Source of the DNA: Arthrobacter sp.
GTDB taxonomy: Bacteria; Actinomycetota; Actinomycetes; Actinomycetales; Micrococcaceae
Reading direction: 5' to 3'
DNA length: 64,000 bases
Assembly (NCBI GenBank): GCA_026393275.1
Contig: JAPLAM010000028.1
Location: 1 to 64,000 of the forward strand
Below are positions 1 to 8,558 of the stretch, one piece after another. The translations under genes were made by a program, and so were the position numbers. Within the stretch, counting starts at the first letter, position 1, and each line of letters begins with the position of its first letter. A model generated the notes under the pieces. That model did not search any database and was not told the origin of the DNA. It was given only the letters and a program-made list of their open reading frames with translations.

Positions 1-45
1 CCAGGGAGCGGCACGCACGCAGACCACGGATCGTACGCCTGGGCC
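1..45 (+). promoter_or_regulatory. ZTP (pfl) riboswitch, 3' part only
   Basis: The window opens inside what looks like the 3' half of a ZTP/ZMP riboswitch. CCAGGGAGCG (1-10) resembles the conserved GGGGAGCG segment and CGCCTGGGC (36-44) matches the family's 3' signature CCGCCUGGGC. The downstream genes glyA and folD are typical ZTP-riboswitch targets, because ZTP signals shortage of 10-formyl-THF. The 5' domain lies outside the window, so the fold cannot be completed here. Confidence 0.6.
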
Positions 46-61
46 GAGGGTCATGTTTTCC

Positions 62-109
62 GGTGGGCAGTCCGCTGCCCGCCCGCCGACAGCACCCCTG
101 CGGGTGCTG
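62..109 (+). other. tandem hairpins in the glyA leader
   Basis: Two stable stem-loops follow the riboswitch remnant: GGTGGGCAG/CTGCCCGCC (62-70 with 75-83, one G-U pair) and CAGCACCC/GGGTGCTG (90-97 with 102-109). Neither has a following T tract, so they may form an expression platform or a Rho-linked attenuator rather than a simple intrinsic terminator. Confidence 0.45.
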
Positions 110-218
110 CGCCAGCAGTCCGTGTTCCCGGTTGGGGACCGTCATCTTGCGGCTCCGCGGCAGGCCAGCCGGTAACCTGACCTCAAAGCAGTGCCCGTTG
201 CCAAGCCAGGAGTTCTTC

Positions 219-1523
219 GTGACTACTTCTTCCCTTCGCCTTTCCTCAGCAGCCGTGAGCAACCAGCCGCTAGCTGACCTCGATCCCGAAATTGCCGCCG
301 TCCTGGCCCAGGAGCTCGGCCGCCAGCGCGGCACCCTGGAGATGATCGCCTCCGAGAACTTCGCCCCGCGCGCCGTGATGGAGGCGCAGGGGTCCGTCCT
401 GACCAATAAGTACGCCGAGGGCTACCCGGGTCGCCGGTACTACGGCGGCTGCGAGTACGTCGACGTCGCGGAGCAGCTCGCGATCGACCGCGTCAAGGAG
501 CTCTTCGGCGCCGAATTCGCCAACGTCCAGCCGCACTCCGGCGCGCAGGCCAACGCCGCCGCCCTGGCCGCCATGATCACCCCGGGTGACAAGATCCTGG
601 GCCTCTCGCTGGCCCACGGCGGACACCTGACCCACGGCATGAAGCTCAACTTCTCGGGCAAGCTCTACCAGGTCGCCGCCTACCAGGTCGAGGAAGACAG
701 CTTCCGGATCGACATGGACAAGCTGCGGGGGCAGGCGCTCGCCGAAAAGCCGCAGGTCATCATCGCCGGCTGGTCCGCCTACCCGCGCCACCTCGACTTC
801 GAAGCCTTCCGCTCGATCGCCGATGAGGTCGGCGCGCTGCTCTGGACCGATATGGCGCACTTCGCCGGCCTGGTGGCCGCCGGTCTGCACCCCAGCCCGG
901 TCCCGTACTCCGACGTCGTCACCTCCACCGTGCACAAGACCCTCGCCGGTCCGCGTTCCGGCGTGATCCTGGCCAAGCAGGAGTGGGCCAAGAAACTCAA
1001 CTCCAGCGTCTTCCCCGGCCAGCAGGGCGGCCCGCTCATGCACGTCATCGCCGCCAAGGCGGTGGCCTTCAAGATCGCCGGCACGGAAGAATTCAAGGAG
1101 CGCCAGGAACGCGTCCTGGAAGGCGCCCGGATCATCGCCGACCGCCTGAACCAGTCCGACCTTTCCGACGCCGGCGTTTCCGTCCTCACCGGCGGCACCG
1201 ACGTGCACCTGGTCCTGGTGGACCTGCGCAACTCCCAGCTGGACGGCCAGCAGGCCGAAGACCTCCTGCACTCGGTCGGTATCACCGTCAACCGCAACGC
1301 CGTGCCCTTCGACCCGCGCCCGCCGATGGTCACCTCGGGCCTGCGCATTGGCACCCCCGCACTGGCCACCCGCGGCTTCGGTGCCCAGGAATTCACCGAG
1401 GTCGCCGAGATCATTGCCACCGCGCTGAAGGCGGGTTCCGGTGCCGACGTCGAGGCGCTCCAGGTCCGCGTGGACAAGCTGGCCGAAGACTTCCCGCTGT
1501 ACCCGCAGCACGAGCAGTGGTGA
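219..1523 (+). CDS. glyA: serine hydroxymethyltransferase
   Basis: Interconverts serine plus THF and glycine plus 5,10-methylene-THF in the cytoplasm, using PLP. The 434-residue product shows the SHMT signatures [18 protein letters not shown] and [11 protein letters not shown], with the PLP lysine in [14 protein letters not shown] near residue 240. The GTG at 219 is chosen because AGGAG lies six bases upstream; the frame is open further upstream but without family sequence. folD follows after 4 nt, so the pair forms one carbon-unit operon. The leader carries a probable ZTP riboswitch remnant, which suggests control by folate status. Confidence 0.95.
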   Translation: MTTSSLRLSSAAVSNQPLADLDPEIAAVLAQELGRQRGTLEMIASENFAPRAVMEAQGSVLTNKYAEGYPGRRYYGGCEYVDVAEQLAIDRVKELFGAEFANVQPHSGAQANAAALAAMITPGDKILGLSLAHGGHLTHGMKLNFSGKLYQVAAYQVEEDSFRIDMDKLRGQALAEKPQVIIAGWSAYPRHLDFEAFRSIADEVGALLWTDMAHFAGLVAAGLHPSPVPYSDVVTSTVHKTLAGPRSGVILAKQEWAKKLNSSVFPGQQGGPLMHVIAAKAVAFKIAGTEEFKERQERVLEGARIIADRLNQSDLSDAGVSVLTGGTDVHLVLVDLRNSQLDGQQAEDLLHSVGITVNRNAVPFDPRPPMVTSGLRIGTPALATRGFGAQEFTEVAEIIATALKAGSGADVEALQVRVDKLAEDFPLYPQHEQW

Positions 1524-1527
1524 TTCG

Positions 1528-2505
1528 ATGAGCACCGCCGAATCCGCCACCACCGACGCCGCGCCAACCCAGGCACGCACCGACGCCGCATCAACCCAGG
1601 CACGCACCGCCCGGGTCCTTGACGGCAAGGCCACCGCGGCCGTGATCAAGGCCGAACTGACCGAACGGGTCGCCACGCTCAAGGCACGGGGAATCGTCCC
1701 GGGCCTGGGCACCATCCTGGTCGGCTCCGACCCGGGCAGCACCTGGTACGTGGCCGGCAAACACAGGGACTGCGCCGAGGTGGGGATCACCTCCATCCGC
1801 CGCGACCTGCCGGAAGAGGCCACGCAGGACGAATTGCTGGCCGTGGTCCGGGAGCTCAACGAGAACCCGGAATGCACCGGCTACATCGTCCAGCTCCCGC
1901 TGCCCAAGCACATCGACCAGGACGTCATCCTGGAAGCCATGGATCCGGACAAGGACGCCGACGGCCTGCACCCGATGAACCTGGGCCGGCTCGTGGCGAA
2001 CGTCAGCGGACCCATGAAGTCCCCGCTGCCCTGCACGCCCAAGGGCTGCGTGGAGCTGCTCACCCGGCACGGCATCAGCCTGAAAGGAAAACGCGTGCTG
2101 GTGGTGGGCCGCGGTGTCACGATCGGCCGTCCCGTGGGCCTGCTGCTGACCCGCAAGGACGTCAACGCCACGGTCATCCTGGCCCACACCGGCACCGTGG
2201 ACCTGCCCGCCGAACTCCGGCAGGCCGACGTCGTGATCGCCGCGGCCGGCCAGCCGCACATGATCAAGGCGGCGGACCTCAAACCGGGAGCCATCGTGCT
2301 CGACGTCGGCGTCAGCCGTGTCGACGACGGCTCCGGCAAGGCCGTGGTCACCGGGGATGTCGAGCCGGCCGCCGCCGGCGTCGCCGCCTGGCTGTCGCCC
2401 AACCCCGGGGGAGTGGGCCCGATGACCCGCGCCATGCTGCTGGCCAACGTGGTGGAGACCGCCGAACGCCACCTCGACGAAAGCCCCGCCGCAGCACCCA
2501 ACTGA
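1528..2505 (+). CDS. folD: bifunctional methylene-THF dehydrogenase / cyclohydrolase
   Basis: Catalyses NADP-dependent oxidation of 5,10-methylene-THF and hydrolysis to 10-formyl-THF. Family motifs are present: the active-site lysine in [12 protein letters not shown] (about residue 78), [21 protein letters not shown], the cofactor loop [13 protein letters not shown] and the C-terminal [14 protein letters not shown]. At 325 residues it is about 35-40 longer than usual FolD; the surplus is an N-terminal low-complexity tail containing a 9-residue tandem repeat ([18 protein letters not shown]). The ATG lies 4 nt after the glyA stop, consistent with translational coupling. A start inside the tail cannot be excluded. 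Confidence 0.93.
   Translation: MSTAESATTDAAPTQARTDAASTQARTARVLDGKATAAVIKAELTERVATLKARGIVPGLGTILVGSDPGSTWYVAGKHRDCAEVGITSIRRDLPEEATQDELLAVVRELNENPECTGYIVQLPLPKHIDQDVILEAMDPDKDADGLHPMNLGRLVANVSGPMKSPLPCTPKGCVELLTRHGISLKGKRVLVVGRGVTIGRPVGLLLTRKDVNATVILAHTGTVDLPAELRQADVVIAAAGQPHMIKAADLKPGAIVLDVGVSRVDDGSGKAVVTGDVEPAAAGVAAWLSPNPGGVGPMTRAMLLANVVETAERHLDESPAAAPN
1552..1605 (+). repeat. 27-bp tandem duplication in folD 5' end
   Basis: Two adjacent 27-nt units (1552-1578 and 1579-1605) differ at only two bases. They encode TDAAPTQAR and TDAASTQAR ahead of the conserved FolD fold. The in-frame duplication only lengthens a disordered tail. Confidence 0.85.
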
Positions 2506-2553
2506 CTCGCACTAGGTGTCGTTTTGACCCCTCAAAACGACACCTACTGCGAG
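2506..2553. terminator. 22-bp inverted repeat after folD
   Basis: Bases 2506-2527 and 2532-2553 form a 22-bp inverted repeat with one mismatch (position 2512) around a CCCC loop. The inner arm is TAGGTGTCGTTTTGA. It begins at the folD stop codon and could act as a bidirectional terminator, although there is no clean T tract. Its length and near-perfection also suit a dispersed palindromic repeat. Confidence 0.6.
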
Positions 2554-2626
2554 CCAGCGAGGCGAATTCGCAAATGTCTGGACAAATTTTTACGAAAAGA
2601 CTCTTTCATAGTTTGCCGGCTTCGGC

Positions 2627-2632
2627 TAGCGT
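2627..2632 (+). promoter_or_regulatory. -10 element for the ABC exporter operon
   Basis: TAGCGT lies six bases before the GTG at 2639, the spacing expected for a leaderless mRNA. No convincing -35 hexamer is visible. Confidence 0.4.
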
Positions 2633-2638
2633 GTTCAG

Positions 2639-3619
2639 GTGCCTGAACTTGTCTCGAAAGAATCCCCCGTGAGCAGCCCCGCCGAAACCGGCCCGCCCCG
2701 GTACGTCATCACCGCCGAGAACCTCACCAAGAGCTACGGCGACGTCACCGCCGTCGACGGTATTTCGTTCCGCGTGCCGGCCGGTGAAGCCTTCGGACTG
2801 CTCGGCCCGAACGGCGCCGGCAAGTCGACCACCATGAAGATGATCGGCGGAGTCTCGCAGCGGACCTCCGGCAGCCTGAGCATCATGGGGCTGGACCCCG
2901 AGCAGCACGGCCCCGAGGTCCGTGCCCATCTGGGCGTGGTGCCGCAGCAGGACAACCTGGACGAGGAACTGCGGGTCCGCGACAACCTGCTGGTCTACGG
3001 CCGCTACTTCGGCCTGCCGATGAGCTACCTCAGGCCCAAGGCGGACGAACTGCTGGAGTTCGCGCAGCTGACGGACAAGGCGAAGTCCAAGGTGGACGCG
3101 CTCTCCGGCGGCATGAAGCGGCGCCTCACGATCGCGCGGTCCCTAATCAACGAACCCCGGATCCTGCTCCTGGACGAACCCACCACCGGCCTGGACCCGC
3201 AGGCCCGGCACATCCTCTGGGACCGGCTGTTCCGGCTCAAGGAACAAGGCGTCACCCTGATCCTCACCACCCACTACATGGACGAGGCCGAGCAACTCTG
3301 CGACCGGCTCATCGTGGTGGACAAAGGCCGGATCATGGCCGAGGGTTCCCCCGCGAGCCTGATCCGTGAATACTCCACCCGCGAGGTGCTCGAACTGCGC
3401 TTCGGCTCCGAGCGCAACGCCACGATCGGCGCGGAGCTCGAAGGCATCGGCGAACGCATCGAGACCCTCCCGGACCGGGTCCTCATCTACGCGCACGACG
3501 GCGAAGCCGCCCTTGAGCAGGTCTCCGTCCGGGGCCTGCGCCCGGTCACCTCGCTGGTGCGCCGCTCCTCGCTCGAAGACGTCTTCCTGCGCCTGACCGG
3601 CCGGAGCCTCGTTGACTAA
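2639..3619 (+). CDS. ABC exporter ATP-binding protein (DrrA-like)
   Basis: Cytoplasmic ATPase of an ABC-2 type exporter. Walker A is GPNGAGKST (about residues 56-64), the Q-loop follows in VVPQQDN, the signature is LSGGMKRRL and Walker B is ILLLDEPTTGLD. The C-terminal stretch after residue 230 has the extension typical of daunorubicin-resistance-type ATPases. Two downstream permease genes overlap it in series, so the three probably form one transporter. The GTG at 2639 is preceded by a leaderless-type -10; an alternative GTG at 2669 remains possible. The substrate cannot be read from sequence. Confidence 0.9.
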   Translation: MPELVSKESPVSSPAETGPPRYVITAENLTKSYGDVTAVDGISFRVPAGEAFGLLGPNGAGKSTTMKMIGGVSQRTSGSLSIMGLDPEQHGPEVRAHLGVVPQQDNLDEELRVRDNLLVYGRYFGLPMSYLRPKADELLEFAQLTDKAKSKVDALSGGMKRRLTIARSLINEPRILLLDEPTTGLDPQARHILWDRLFRLKEQGVTLILTTHYMDEAEQLCDRLIVVDKGRIMAEGSPASLIREYSTREVLELRFGSERNATIGAELEGIGERIETLPDRVLIYAHDGEAALEQVSVRGLRPVTSLVRRSSLEDVFLRLTGRSLVD

Positions 3620-4475
3620 GCCACTCCACGTTCAAACGACGACGGCGGCACCGGCCCTGCGCGCGCACTCGCCGGAAGTCTCCGCGGCCCGCGCCCGCCG
3701 CTGGGGCGCCTTCTACTACGCCGAGCAGGTCCTGCGGGTGATGAAAGGCTACGGCTGGACCATCGTCATGTACGGCGTCGGCCAGCCGGTCGCCTACCTC
3801 TTCGCCATGGGGGTGGGCCTGGCCACGCTCGTCCAGGCCAACGGCGCCGGGGTGTTCGGCGGGGTCAGCTACCTGACGTTCATCGCGCCGGCGCTGCTGA
3901 TCTCGTCGGCCGTCATGACGGCCGCCAACGAGTTCACGTTTCCCGTGATGGACGGTTTCAAATGGCGGCGCGTCTACTACGGCCCGCACGCCTCGCCGCT
4001 GACGCCGGAACAGATCGCCGGCGGCCAGATCATCGCCGTCACCGTCCGCTTCCTGCTGCAGTCGGCCATCTACTTCGCCGTCGTGGCGCTGTTCGGCGCG
4101 TCCCCGGGGGCCTGGGGCTGGGTTTCGATCCTGGTCGCCACCCTCGCCGGGCTGTCCTTCGGCCTGCCGTTGATGGCCTACGCGGCCACCATCAAGGAGG
4201 ACAAGGGCCAGTTCGCCATGGTGATGCGCTTCATCGTGATGCCGCTGTTCCTGTTTTCCGGAACGTTCTTCCCGCTGGACACGCTGCCCCTGGCGGTCCG
4301 CTGGATCGGCTGGATCTCACCCATCTGGCACGGCACCGAACTGGGCCGCGTGTTCAGCTACGGCTACGAGGAATCCCCGCTGCTGACCGTGGCCCACGTC
4401 GCCTTCCTGCTCGCCCTCGCTGCCGCCGGCTGGGTCCTCACCCGGCGGCAGTTCGCCAAAAGGATGGCATCATGA
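3612..4475 (+). CDS. ABC-2 type permease, first subunit
   Basis: A 287-residue integral membrane protein with about six hydrophobic segments and the ABC-2 membrane domain pattern, including FLFSGTFFPLDTLP and WISPIWHGTELGR in the C-terminal half. It starts at a TTG overlapping the ATPase gene by 8 nt and its stop overlaps the start of the second permease (ATGA), showing tight coupling. It probably pairs with the next gene as a heterodimeric channel for the exporter. Confidence 0.87.
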   Translation: MTKPLHVQTTTAAPALRAHSPEVSAARARRWGAFYYAEQVLRVMKGYGWTIVMYGVGQPVAYLFAMGVGLATLVQANGAGVFGGVSYLTFIAPALLISSAVMTAANEFTFPVMDGFKWRRVYYGPHASPLTPEQIAGGQIIAVTVRFLLQSAIYFAVVALFGASPGAWGWVSILVATLAGLSFGLPLMAYAATIKEDKGQFAMVMRFIVMPLFLFSGTFFPLDTLPLAVRWIGWISPIWHGTELGRVFSYGYEESPLLTVAHVAFLLALAAAGWVLTRRQFAKRMAS

Positions 4476-5326
4476 GCGCCCTCGCCGGCCCCTACGCCAC
4501 CGACGCGGCCGGGCACGCCGCCACCGAAGCCGCCCGCAACCGTCGCTTCGGACCGCTCTACTCACGCAACGTGCGCGCCGTCGTCGCACGCGGGCTGATG
4601 GCCACCAAGAGCAGCAACTGGATGGTTATGCTTTCCGGATTCTTCGAGCCGGTGCTCTACCTGATCTCCATGGGCGTGGGCCTGGGCGCGATTGTCGGCG
4701 CCGTGCAGGGCCCCGGCGGGCAACAGATCTCCTACGCCGCGTACATCGCCCCGGCGCTGCTGGCGGTGTCGGCGATGAACGGCGCCGTCTACGACTCCAC
4801 CTGGAACGTCTTCTTCAAGATGAACTTCGCCAAGCTCTACCAGGGGATGCTCTACACCTCGCTGGGGCCGATCGACGTCGCCATGGGAGAAATCTTCCTG
4901 GCCCTGCTGCGCGGGGCGATGTACGCCACCGGCTTCACCGCCGTGATGGGCGTGATGGGGCTGATCACGACGCCGTGGGCGGTGCTGATGATCCCGGCCG
5001 CGGTGCTGATCGCCTTCGGCTTCGCGAGCTTCGGGATGGGCATCACGAGCTTCATGAAGACCTTCCAGCAGATGGACTGGATCAACTTCGTGATGCTGCC
5101 GATGTTCCTCTTCAGCGCCACCTTCTACCCGTTGAGCGTCTACCCGCAGGGCATCCAGTGGCTCATCCAGGCGATGCCGCTGTGGCATGGGGTGGAGCTG
5201 CTGCGCCAGATCAGCGTGGGCGCGTTCACTCCCGCCACGGCGGTGCACATCGGCTACTACCTCGTCATGATCGTGCTCGGCGTGGCGCTTACCACCGGCC
5301 GGCTCCGCCGGCTGTTCCTGAAGTAG
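4472..5326 (+). CDS. ABC-2 type permease, second subunit
   Basis: A 284-residue membrane protein related to the preceding permease: both contain GVG(L) near TM1, FLFS-TF(Y/F)P and a PLWHGVELLR/PIWHGTELGR motif near the C-terminus. A soluble N-terminus of about 40 residues precedes the first membrane helix. The ATG at 4472 overlaps the previous TGA by 4 nt. The two permeases look like diverged duplicates, so a heterodimer is likely. Confidence 0.87.
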   Translation: MSALAGPYATDAAGHAATEAARNRRFGPLYSRNVRAVVARGLMATKSSNWMVMLSGFFEPVLYLISMGVGLGAIVGAVQGPGGQQISYAAYIAPALLAVSAMNGAVYDSTWNVFFKMNFAKLYQGMLYTSLGPIDVAMGEIFLALLRGAMYATGFTAVMGVMGLITTPWAVLMIPAAVLIAFGFASFGMGITSFMKTFQQMDWINFVMLPMFLFSATFYPLSVYPQGIQWLIQAMPLWHGVELLRQISVGAFTPATAVHIGYYLVMIVLGVALTTGRLRRLFLK

Positions 5327-5383
5327 CCAACAGTCCGCCGTTCGCCCGGGGTGGAAGCGCGGCCCCGGGCCGGGCCGGTTTGC

Positions 5384-5389
5384 GATAAT
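5384..5389 (+). promoter_or_regulatory. extended -10 element, leaderless gene
   Basis: GATAAT, preceded by TGC, lies six bases before the ATG at 5396. This predicts transcription starting at the start codon. Confidence 0.5.
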
Positions 5390-5395
5390 AAGCTC

Positions 5396-5968
5396 ATGCA
5401 ATCTCTGGGCACCCCTTCCTCCAAGCCGTCCGCGTTCAACGCCGCCACCGGAAAGTTCTCGATGTTCCGGATCGGCGGGCTCGGGATGACGGTCTTCATC
5501 ATCGCCTTCCTGGTGGCCGTCATCTTTGCGGCGAACCAGAACGACGTCGTGGGCTGGGTTGTCGCCGTTATCGCCGCCTTCTGGCTGGCGCTGGCCGCGT
5601 TTGTGGTGTTCAGCATCCAGCGGGCGGCCAAGAGGGCCGGCGCCAAGCTGAACGAGGCGCAGAATGCGTTTGACTCCGCAGTGGGCCGGGCGCCGTCGTC
5701 CGGCAGTGCCGACCACGGCGGCACGCGCCTGGTCGGTGAACGCCGCGAAGCCGATGACCTCCGCGATATGAAGCTGGACCACTCCTTCAAGATCGTCCAG
5801 GTGCAGGTCCGCGTGGTGGAGCAGGAACGGGCCAAGGGCGCGGCGTCGGACCCGGACACCATCCGGCGCGCGCTGGAAACCATCGAGATCACGGCCACCA
5901 ACGCGCGGGACATGATCAAGGCCGGGGGCGGCTCCGACGAGCCCGTCAGCGGAACCATCATCGACTAG
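5396..5968 (+). CDS. two-helix membrane protein, unknown function
   Basis: A 190-residue protein. After about 27 polar residues it has two membrane helices separated by a short NQND loop (roughly residues 28-75), then a charged cytoplasmic tail with a helical stretch (DLRDMKLDHSFKIVQVQV) and an acidic end. I recognise no enzymatic motif; similar small membrane proteins occur in actinobacteria. It has its own leaderless-type promoter, and its stop codon overlaps the -10 of xth. Confidence 0.7.
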   Translation: MQSLGTPSSKPSAFNAATGKFSMFRIGGLGMTVFIIAFLVAVIFAANQNDVVGWVVAVIAAFWLALAAFVVFSIQRAAKRAGAKLNEAQNAFDSAVGRAPSSGSADHGGTRLVGERREADDLRDMKLDHSFKIVQVQVRVVEQERAKGAASDPDTIRRALETIEITATNARDMIKAGGGSDEPVSGTIID

Positions 5969-5971
5969 AGT
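5966..5971 (+). promoter_or_regulatory. -10 element for xth
   Basis: TAGAGT, overlapping the TAG stop of the preceding gene, lies seven bases before the GTG at 5979. The spacing fits a leaderless transcript. Confidence 0.45.
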
Positions 5972-5978
5972 GGAACGG

Positions 5979-6812
5979 GTGAGCTCGGCATTGGAGAAGG
6001 ACCACCTTCGCATCGCATCGGTAAACGTCAACGGCCTCCGCGCCGCCTACAAGAAGGGCATGGCGGAGTGGCTGGAGCCGCGGGACGTGGATATTCTCTG
6101 CCTCCAGGAGGTGCGTGCACCTGACGCGATCGTCCGGGAGCTGCTCGGCGAAGGCTGGCACATCCTGCATGCCGAGGCCGAAGCCAAGGGCCGCGCCGGG
6201 GTTGCCATCGCCTCCCGCGCCGAGCCCCAGGCCACCCGGAGCGGCATCGGTGACGACTACTTCGCCACCGCCGGCCGCTGGGTCGAGGCCGACTACATTG
6301 TCCGCGACGCCGCGGGCCAGGCCTCGCAGCTGACCGTGGCCAGCGCCTATGTGCACTCCGGCGAGGCCGGCACCCCGAAGCAGGCCGACAAGTTCCGCTT
6401 CCTGGACGTGATGGTCAACCGGCTGCCGGAGCTGGCCAAGCACAGCGACCATGCGCTGGTGGTGGGCGACCTCAACGTCGGCCACACGGAACTGGACATT
6501 CGAAACTGGAAGGGCAACGTCAAACGGGCCGGCTTCCTGCCCGAGGAGCGCACCTATTTTGACCGCTTCTTCGGCGACGAAATCGGTTGGAAGGATGTTC
6601 ACAGGGGCCTGGCGGGTAACGTCGACGGCCCCTACACTTGGTGGTCGCAGCGGGGACAAGCCTTCGACAACGACACCGGCTGGCGCATCGACTACCACCT
6701 GGCCACGCCAGCCCTCGCCGCCGCCGCGGTGTCAGCAGTTGTTGACCGGGCGCCGTCCTGGGACACACGCTTCTCCGACCATGCCCCGCTGGTAGTGGAC
6801 TACCGGCTCTAA
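5979..6812 (+). CDS. xth: exodeoxyribonuclease III / AP endonuclease
   Basis: Mg2+-dependent DNA repair nuclease of the exonuclease III (EEP) fold acting on abasic sites and 3' ends. Signatures in order: [19 protein letters not shown] (metal-binding Glu), [12 protein letters not shown] (catalytic Asp-x-Asn), WRIDYHL and the C-terminal [11 protein letters not shown] with the catalytic His. The GTG at 5979 is preferred over one at 5970 because it sits seven bases after a TAGAGT -10. The length of 277 residues is normal. trpS follows after 20 nt. Confidence 0.92.
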   Translation: MSSALEKDHLRIASVNVNGLRAAYKKGMAEWLEPRDVDILCLQEVRAPDAIVRELLGEGWHILHAEAEAKGRAGVAIASRAEPQATRSGIGDDYFATAGRWVEADYIVRDAAGQASQLTVASAYVHSGEAGTPKQADKFRFLDVMVNRLPELAKHSDHALVVGDLNVGHTELDIRNWKGNVKRAGFLPEERTYFDRFFGDEIGWKDVHRGLAGNVDGPYTWWSQRGQAFDNDTGWRIDYHLATPALAAAAVSAVVDRAPSWDTRFSDHAPLVVDYRL

Positions 6813-6832
6813 GACCGAAAGTTTTCATCAAC

Positions 6833-7876
6833 ATGACTAGCTCTCCCGTTGCCGCCACCAAGAAGCGCATCCTCTCAGGCGCCAAGCCCACCGCGGACTC
6901 CCTGCATCTGGGCAACTACATCGGCGCCGTGCGCAACTGGGTGGACATGCAGGCCGAATACGACGCCGTCTTCTTCATCCCCGATCTGCACGCCATCACG
7001 GTCGACTTCGAGCCCTCCGAGTTGGCCAAGCGGACCCGGGTGGTGGCGGCCCAGTACATCGCGGCCGGGATCGATCCGGACAAGTCCATCTTCTTTGTGC
7101 AGTCGCACGTTCCGGAACATGCCCAGCTTGCGTGGGCGCTCAACTGCATCACCGGCTTCGGCGAAGCGTCCCGCATGACCCAGTTCAAGGACAAGACGCA
7201 GAAGTCCGGCGCGGAAGCCGCGACCCTGGGCCTCTTCGCCTATCCGACCCTGATGGCCGCCGACATCCTGCTCTACCAGACGGACCTGGTCCCGGTGGGC
7301 GAGGACCAGCGCCAGCACCTTGAGCTGACCCGCAACCTGGCCCAGCGGTTCAATACCCGCTTCGGCGAAACCTTCACGGTTCCGGAGGCCACCATCCTCA
7401 AGGCCAGCGCCAAGATCTACGACCTGCAGAACCCGACGGCCAAAATGTCGAAAACGGGCGAGTCGCCCAACGGATCGATCCAGCTGCTCGAAGAACCCAA
7501 GATCGCCGCCAAGCGCATCAAGTCCGCCGTGACGGACGCCGGGACGGACATCCGCTTCGACCCCGAGGCAAAACCGGGCATCTCCAACCTGCTGACCATC
7601 TACTCGACGCTGACCGGCAAGACGGTGGCGGAGCTGGAAACCGAGTACCAGGGCAAAATGTACGGCCACCTGAAGACGGACCTGGCCGAGGTGATGGTCG
7701 ACTTCATCACCCCGCTGCGGGACCGCACCAACGAACTGATGGCCGACCCGGCCGAGCTGGACCGGCTGCTGGCGCAGGGCGCGGAGCGGGCCCGGGAGAT
7801 CGCCTCTGTGACGCTCGCCCGGGTCTACGAGCGCATGGGTTTCCTGCCCTCCCTCAGCTTGGCGGGAGTCCGCTAG
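6833..7876 (+). CDS. trpS: tryptophanyl-tRNA synthetase
   Basis: Charges tRNA-Trp. The class I hallmarks are a HIGH-like site in [14 protein letters not shown] (about residues 22-35) and KMSKT (AKMSKTGE) in the second half; [13 protein letters not shown] and [16 protein letters not shown] are strong TrpRS motifs. The length of 347 residues is typical for bacterial TrpRS. It is followed after 4 nt by the 2H phosphoesterase-like gene. Confidence 0.96.
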   Translation: MTSSPVAATKKRILSGAKPTADSLHLGNYIGAVRNWVDMQAEYDAVFFIPDLHAITVDFEPSELAKRTRVVAAQYIAAGIDPDKSIFFVQSHVPEHAQLAWALNCITGFGEASRMTQFKDKTQKSGAEAATLGLFAYPTLMAADILLYQTDLVPVGEDQRQHLELTRNLAQRFNTRFGETFTVPEATILKASAKIYDLQNPTAKMSKTGESPNGSIQLLEEPKIAAKRIKSAVTDAGTDIRFDPEAKPGISNLLTIYSTLTGKTVAELETEYQGKMYGHLKTDLAEVMVDFITPLRDRTNELMADPAELDRLLAQGAERAREIASVTLARVYERMGFLPSLSLAGVR

Positions 7877-7880
7877 CGCA

Positions 7881-8558
7881 ATGACCTCCGTCAGCAAAGC
7901 CACCGCCAGCGACACCGGCCGCGCAGCCCACCACGGCGCGCGCAAGGGTTCGGGCCCAGCACCCCGCCGGAGTGCGGCGGCAGGCAACGGGCAGACCCCG
8001 GACGAAGGCATCAGCATCGGCGTCATCCTGGGCTTCCCGGCCGAGCTCGCCGCGGCGCTGCAGCGCTGGCGGGCCTCTTTCGGGGATCCGATGGCCACGA
8101 CAGTGCCGGCGCACATCACGCTCGTCACCACCACCATGACGCAGGACTGGGAGGCCACCCGCCGGCACGTCCGGAAGGTGGCGAGCCAGCAGCAGCCGTT
8201 CACCGTGACGATCGCGGGCACCGGATCCTTCCGCCCGGTTTCGCCGGTGGTCTTCCTGAACGTCGAGGCGGGTTTTGGCGAGTGCGTCAGCCTGCACCGC
8301 CGGCTGCAGACCGGCCCGCTGGAACGCGACCTGCCCTTCGCCTACCATCCGCACGTCACCGTGGCCCACGATGTGGCCCCGAAAAGCCTGGACGAGGCCG
8401 AAACGGCGCTGAAGGATTACAGCGCCAGCTTCCCGGTGGCTAGCATGGGACTTTACGAGCACGACGACAACGGCATTTGGCAGCTACGGGAAGAGCTTGA
8501 CTTTGGTACCGAACCTGACGAACACCGAGGCGAAGCCGGCGCAGCAAACGCCGGCTGA
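7881..8558 (+). CDS. 2'-5' RNA ligase / 2H phosphoesterase family protein
   Basis: A 225-residue protein with the paired HxT motifs of the 2H phosphoesterase superfamily: AHITLVT (about residue 75) and HPHVTVAH (about residue 155). Such proteins hydrolyse or ligate 2',5' or cyclic phosphodiester bonds in RNA or small nucleotides; the substrate here is unknown. A disordered N-terminus of about 45 residues precedes the fold. It lies 4 nt after trpS and the next gene starts inside its 3' end. Confidence 0.75.
   Translation: MTSVSKATASDTGRAAHHGARKGSGPAPRRSAAAGNGQTPDEGISIGVILGFPAELAAALQRWRASFGDPMATTVPAHITLVTTTMTQDWEATRRHVRKVASQQQPFTVTIAGTGSFRPVSPVVFLNVEAGFGECVSLHRRLQTGPLERDLPFAYHPHVTVAHDVAPKSLDEAETALKDYSASFPVASMGLYEHDDNGIWQLREELDFGTEPDEHRGEAGAANAG

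Noticed and set aside
270..1877. Long minus-strand open frame across glyA and folD
   Set aside because: No ribosome-binding site or known motif; it is the antisense shadow of two well-supported genes.
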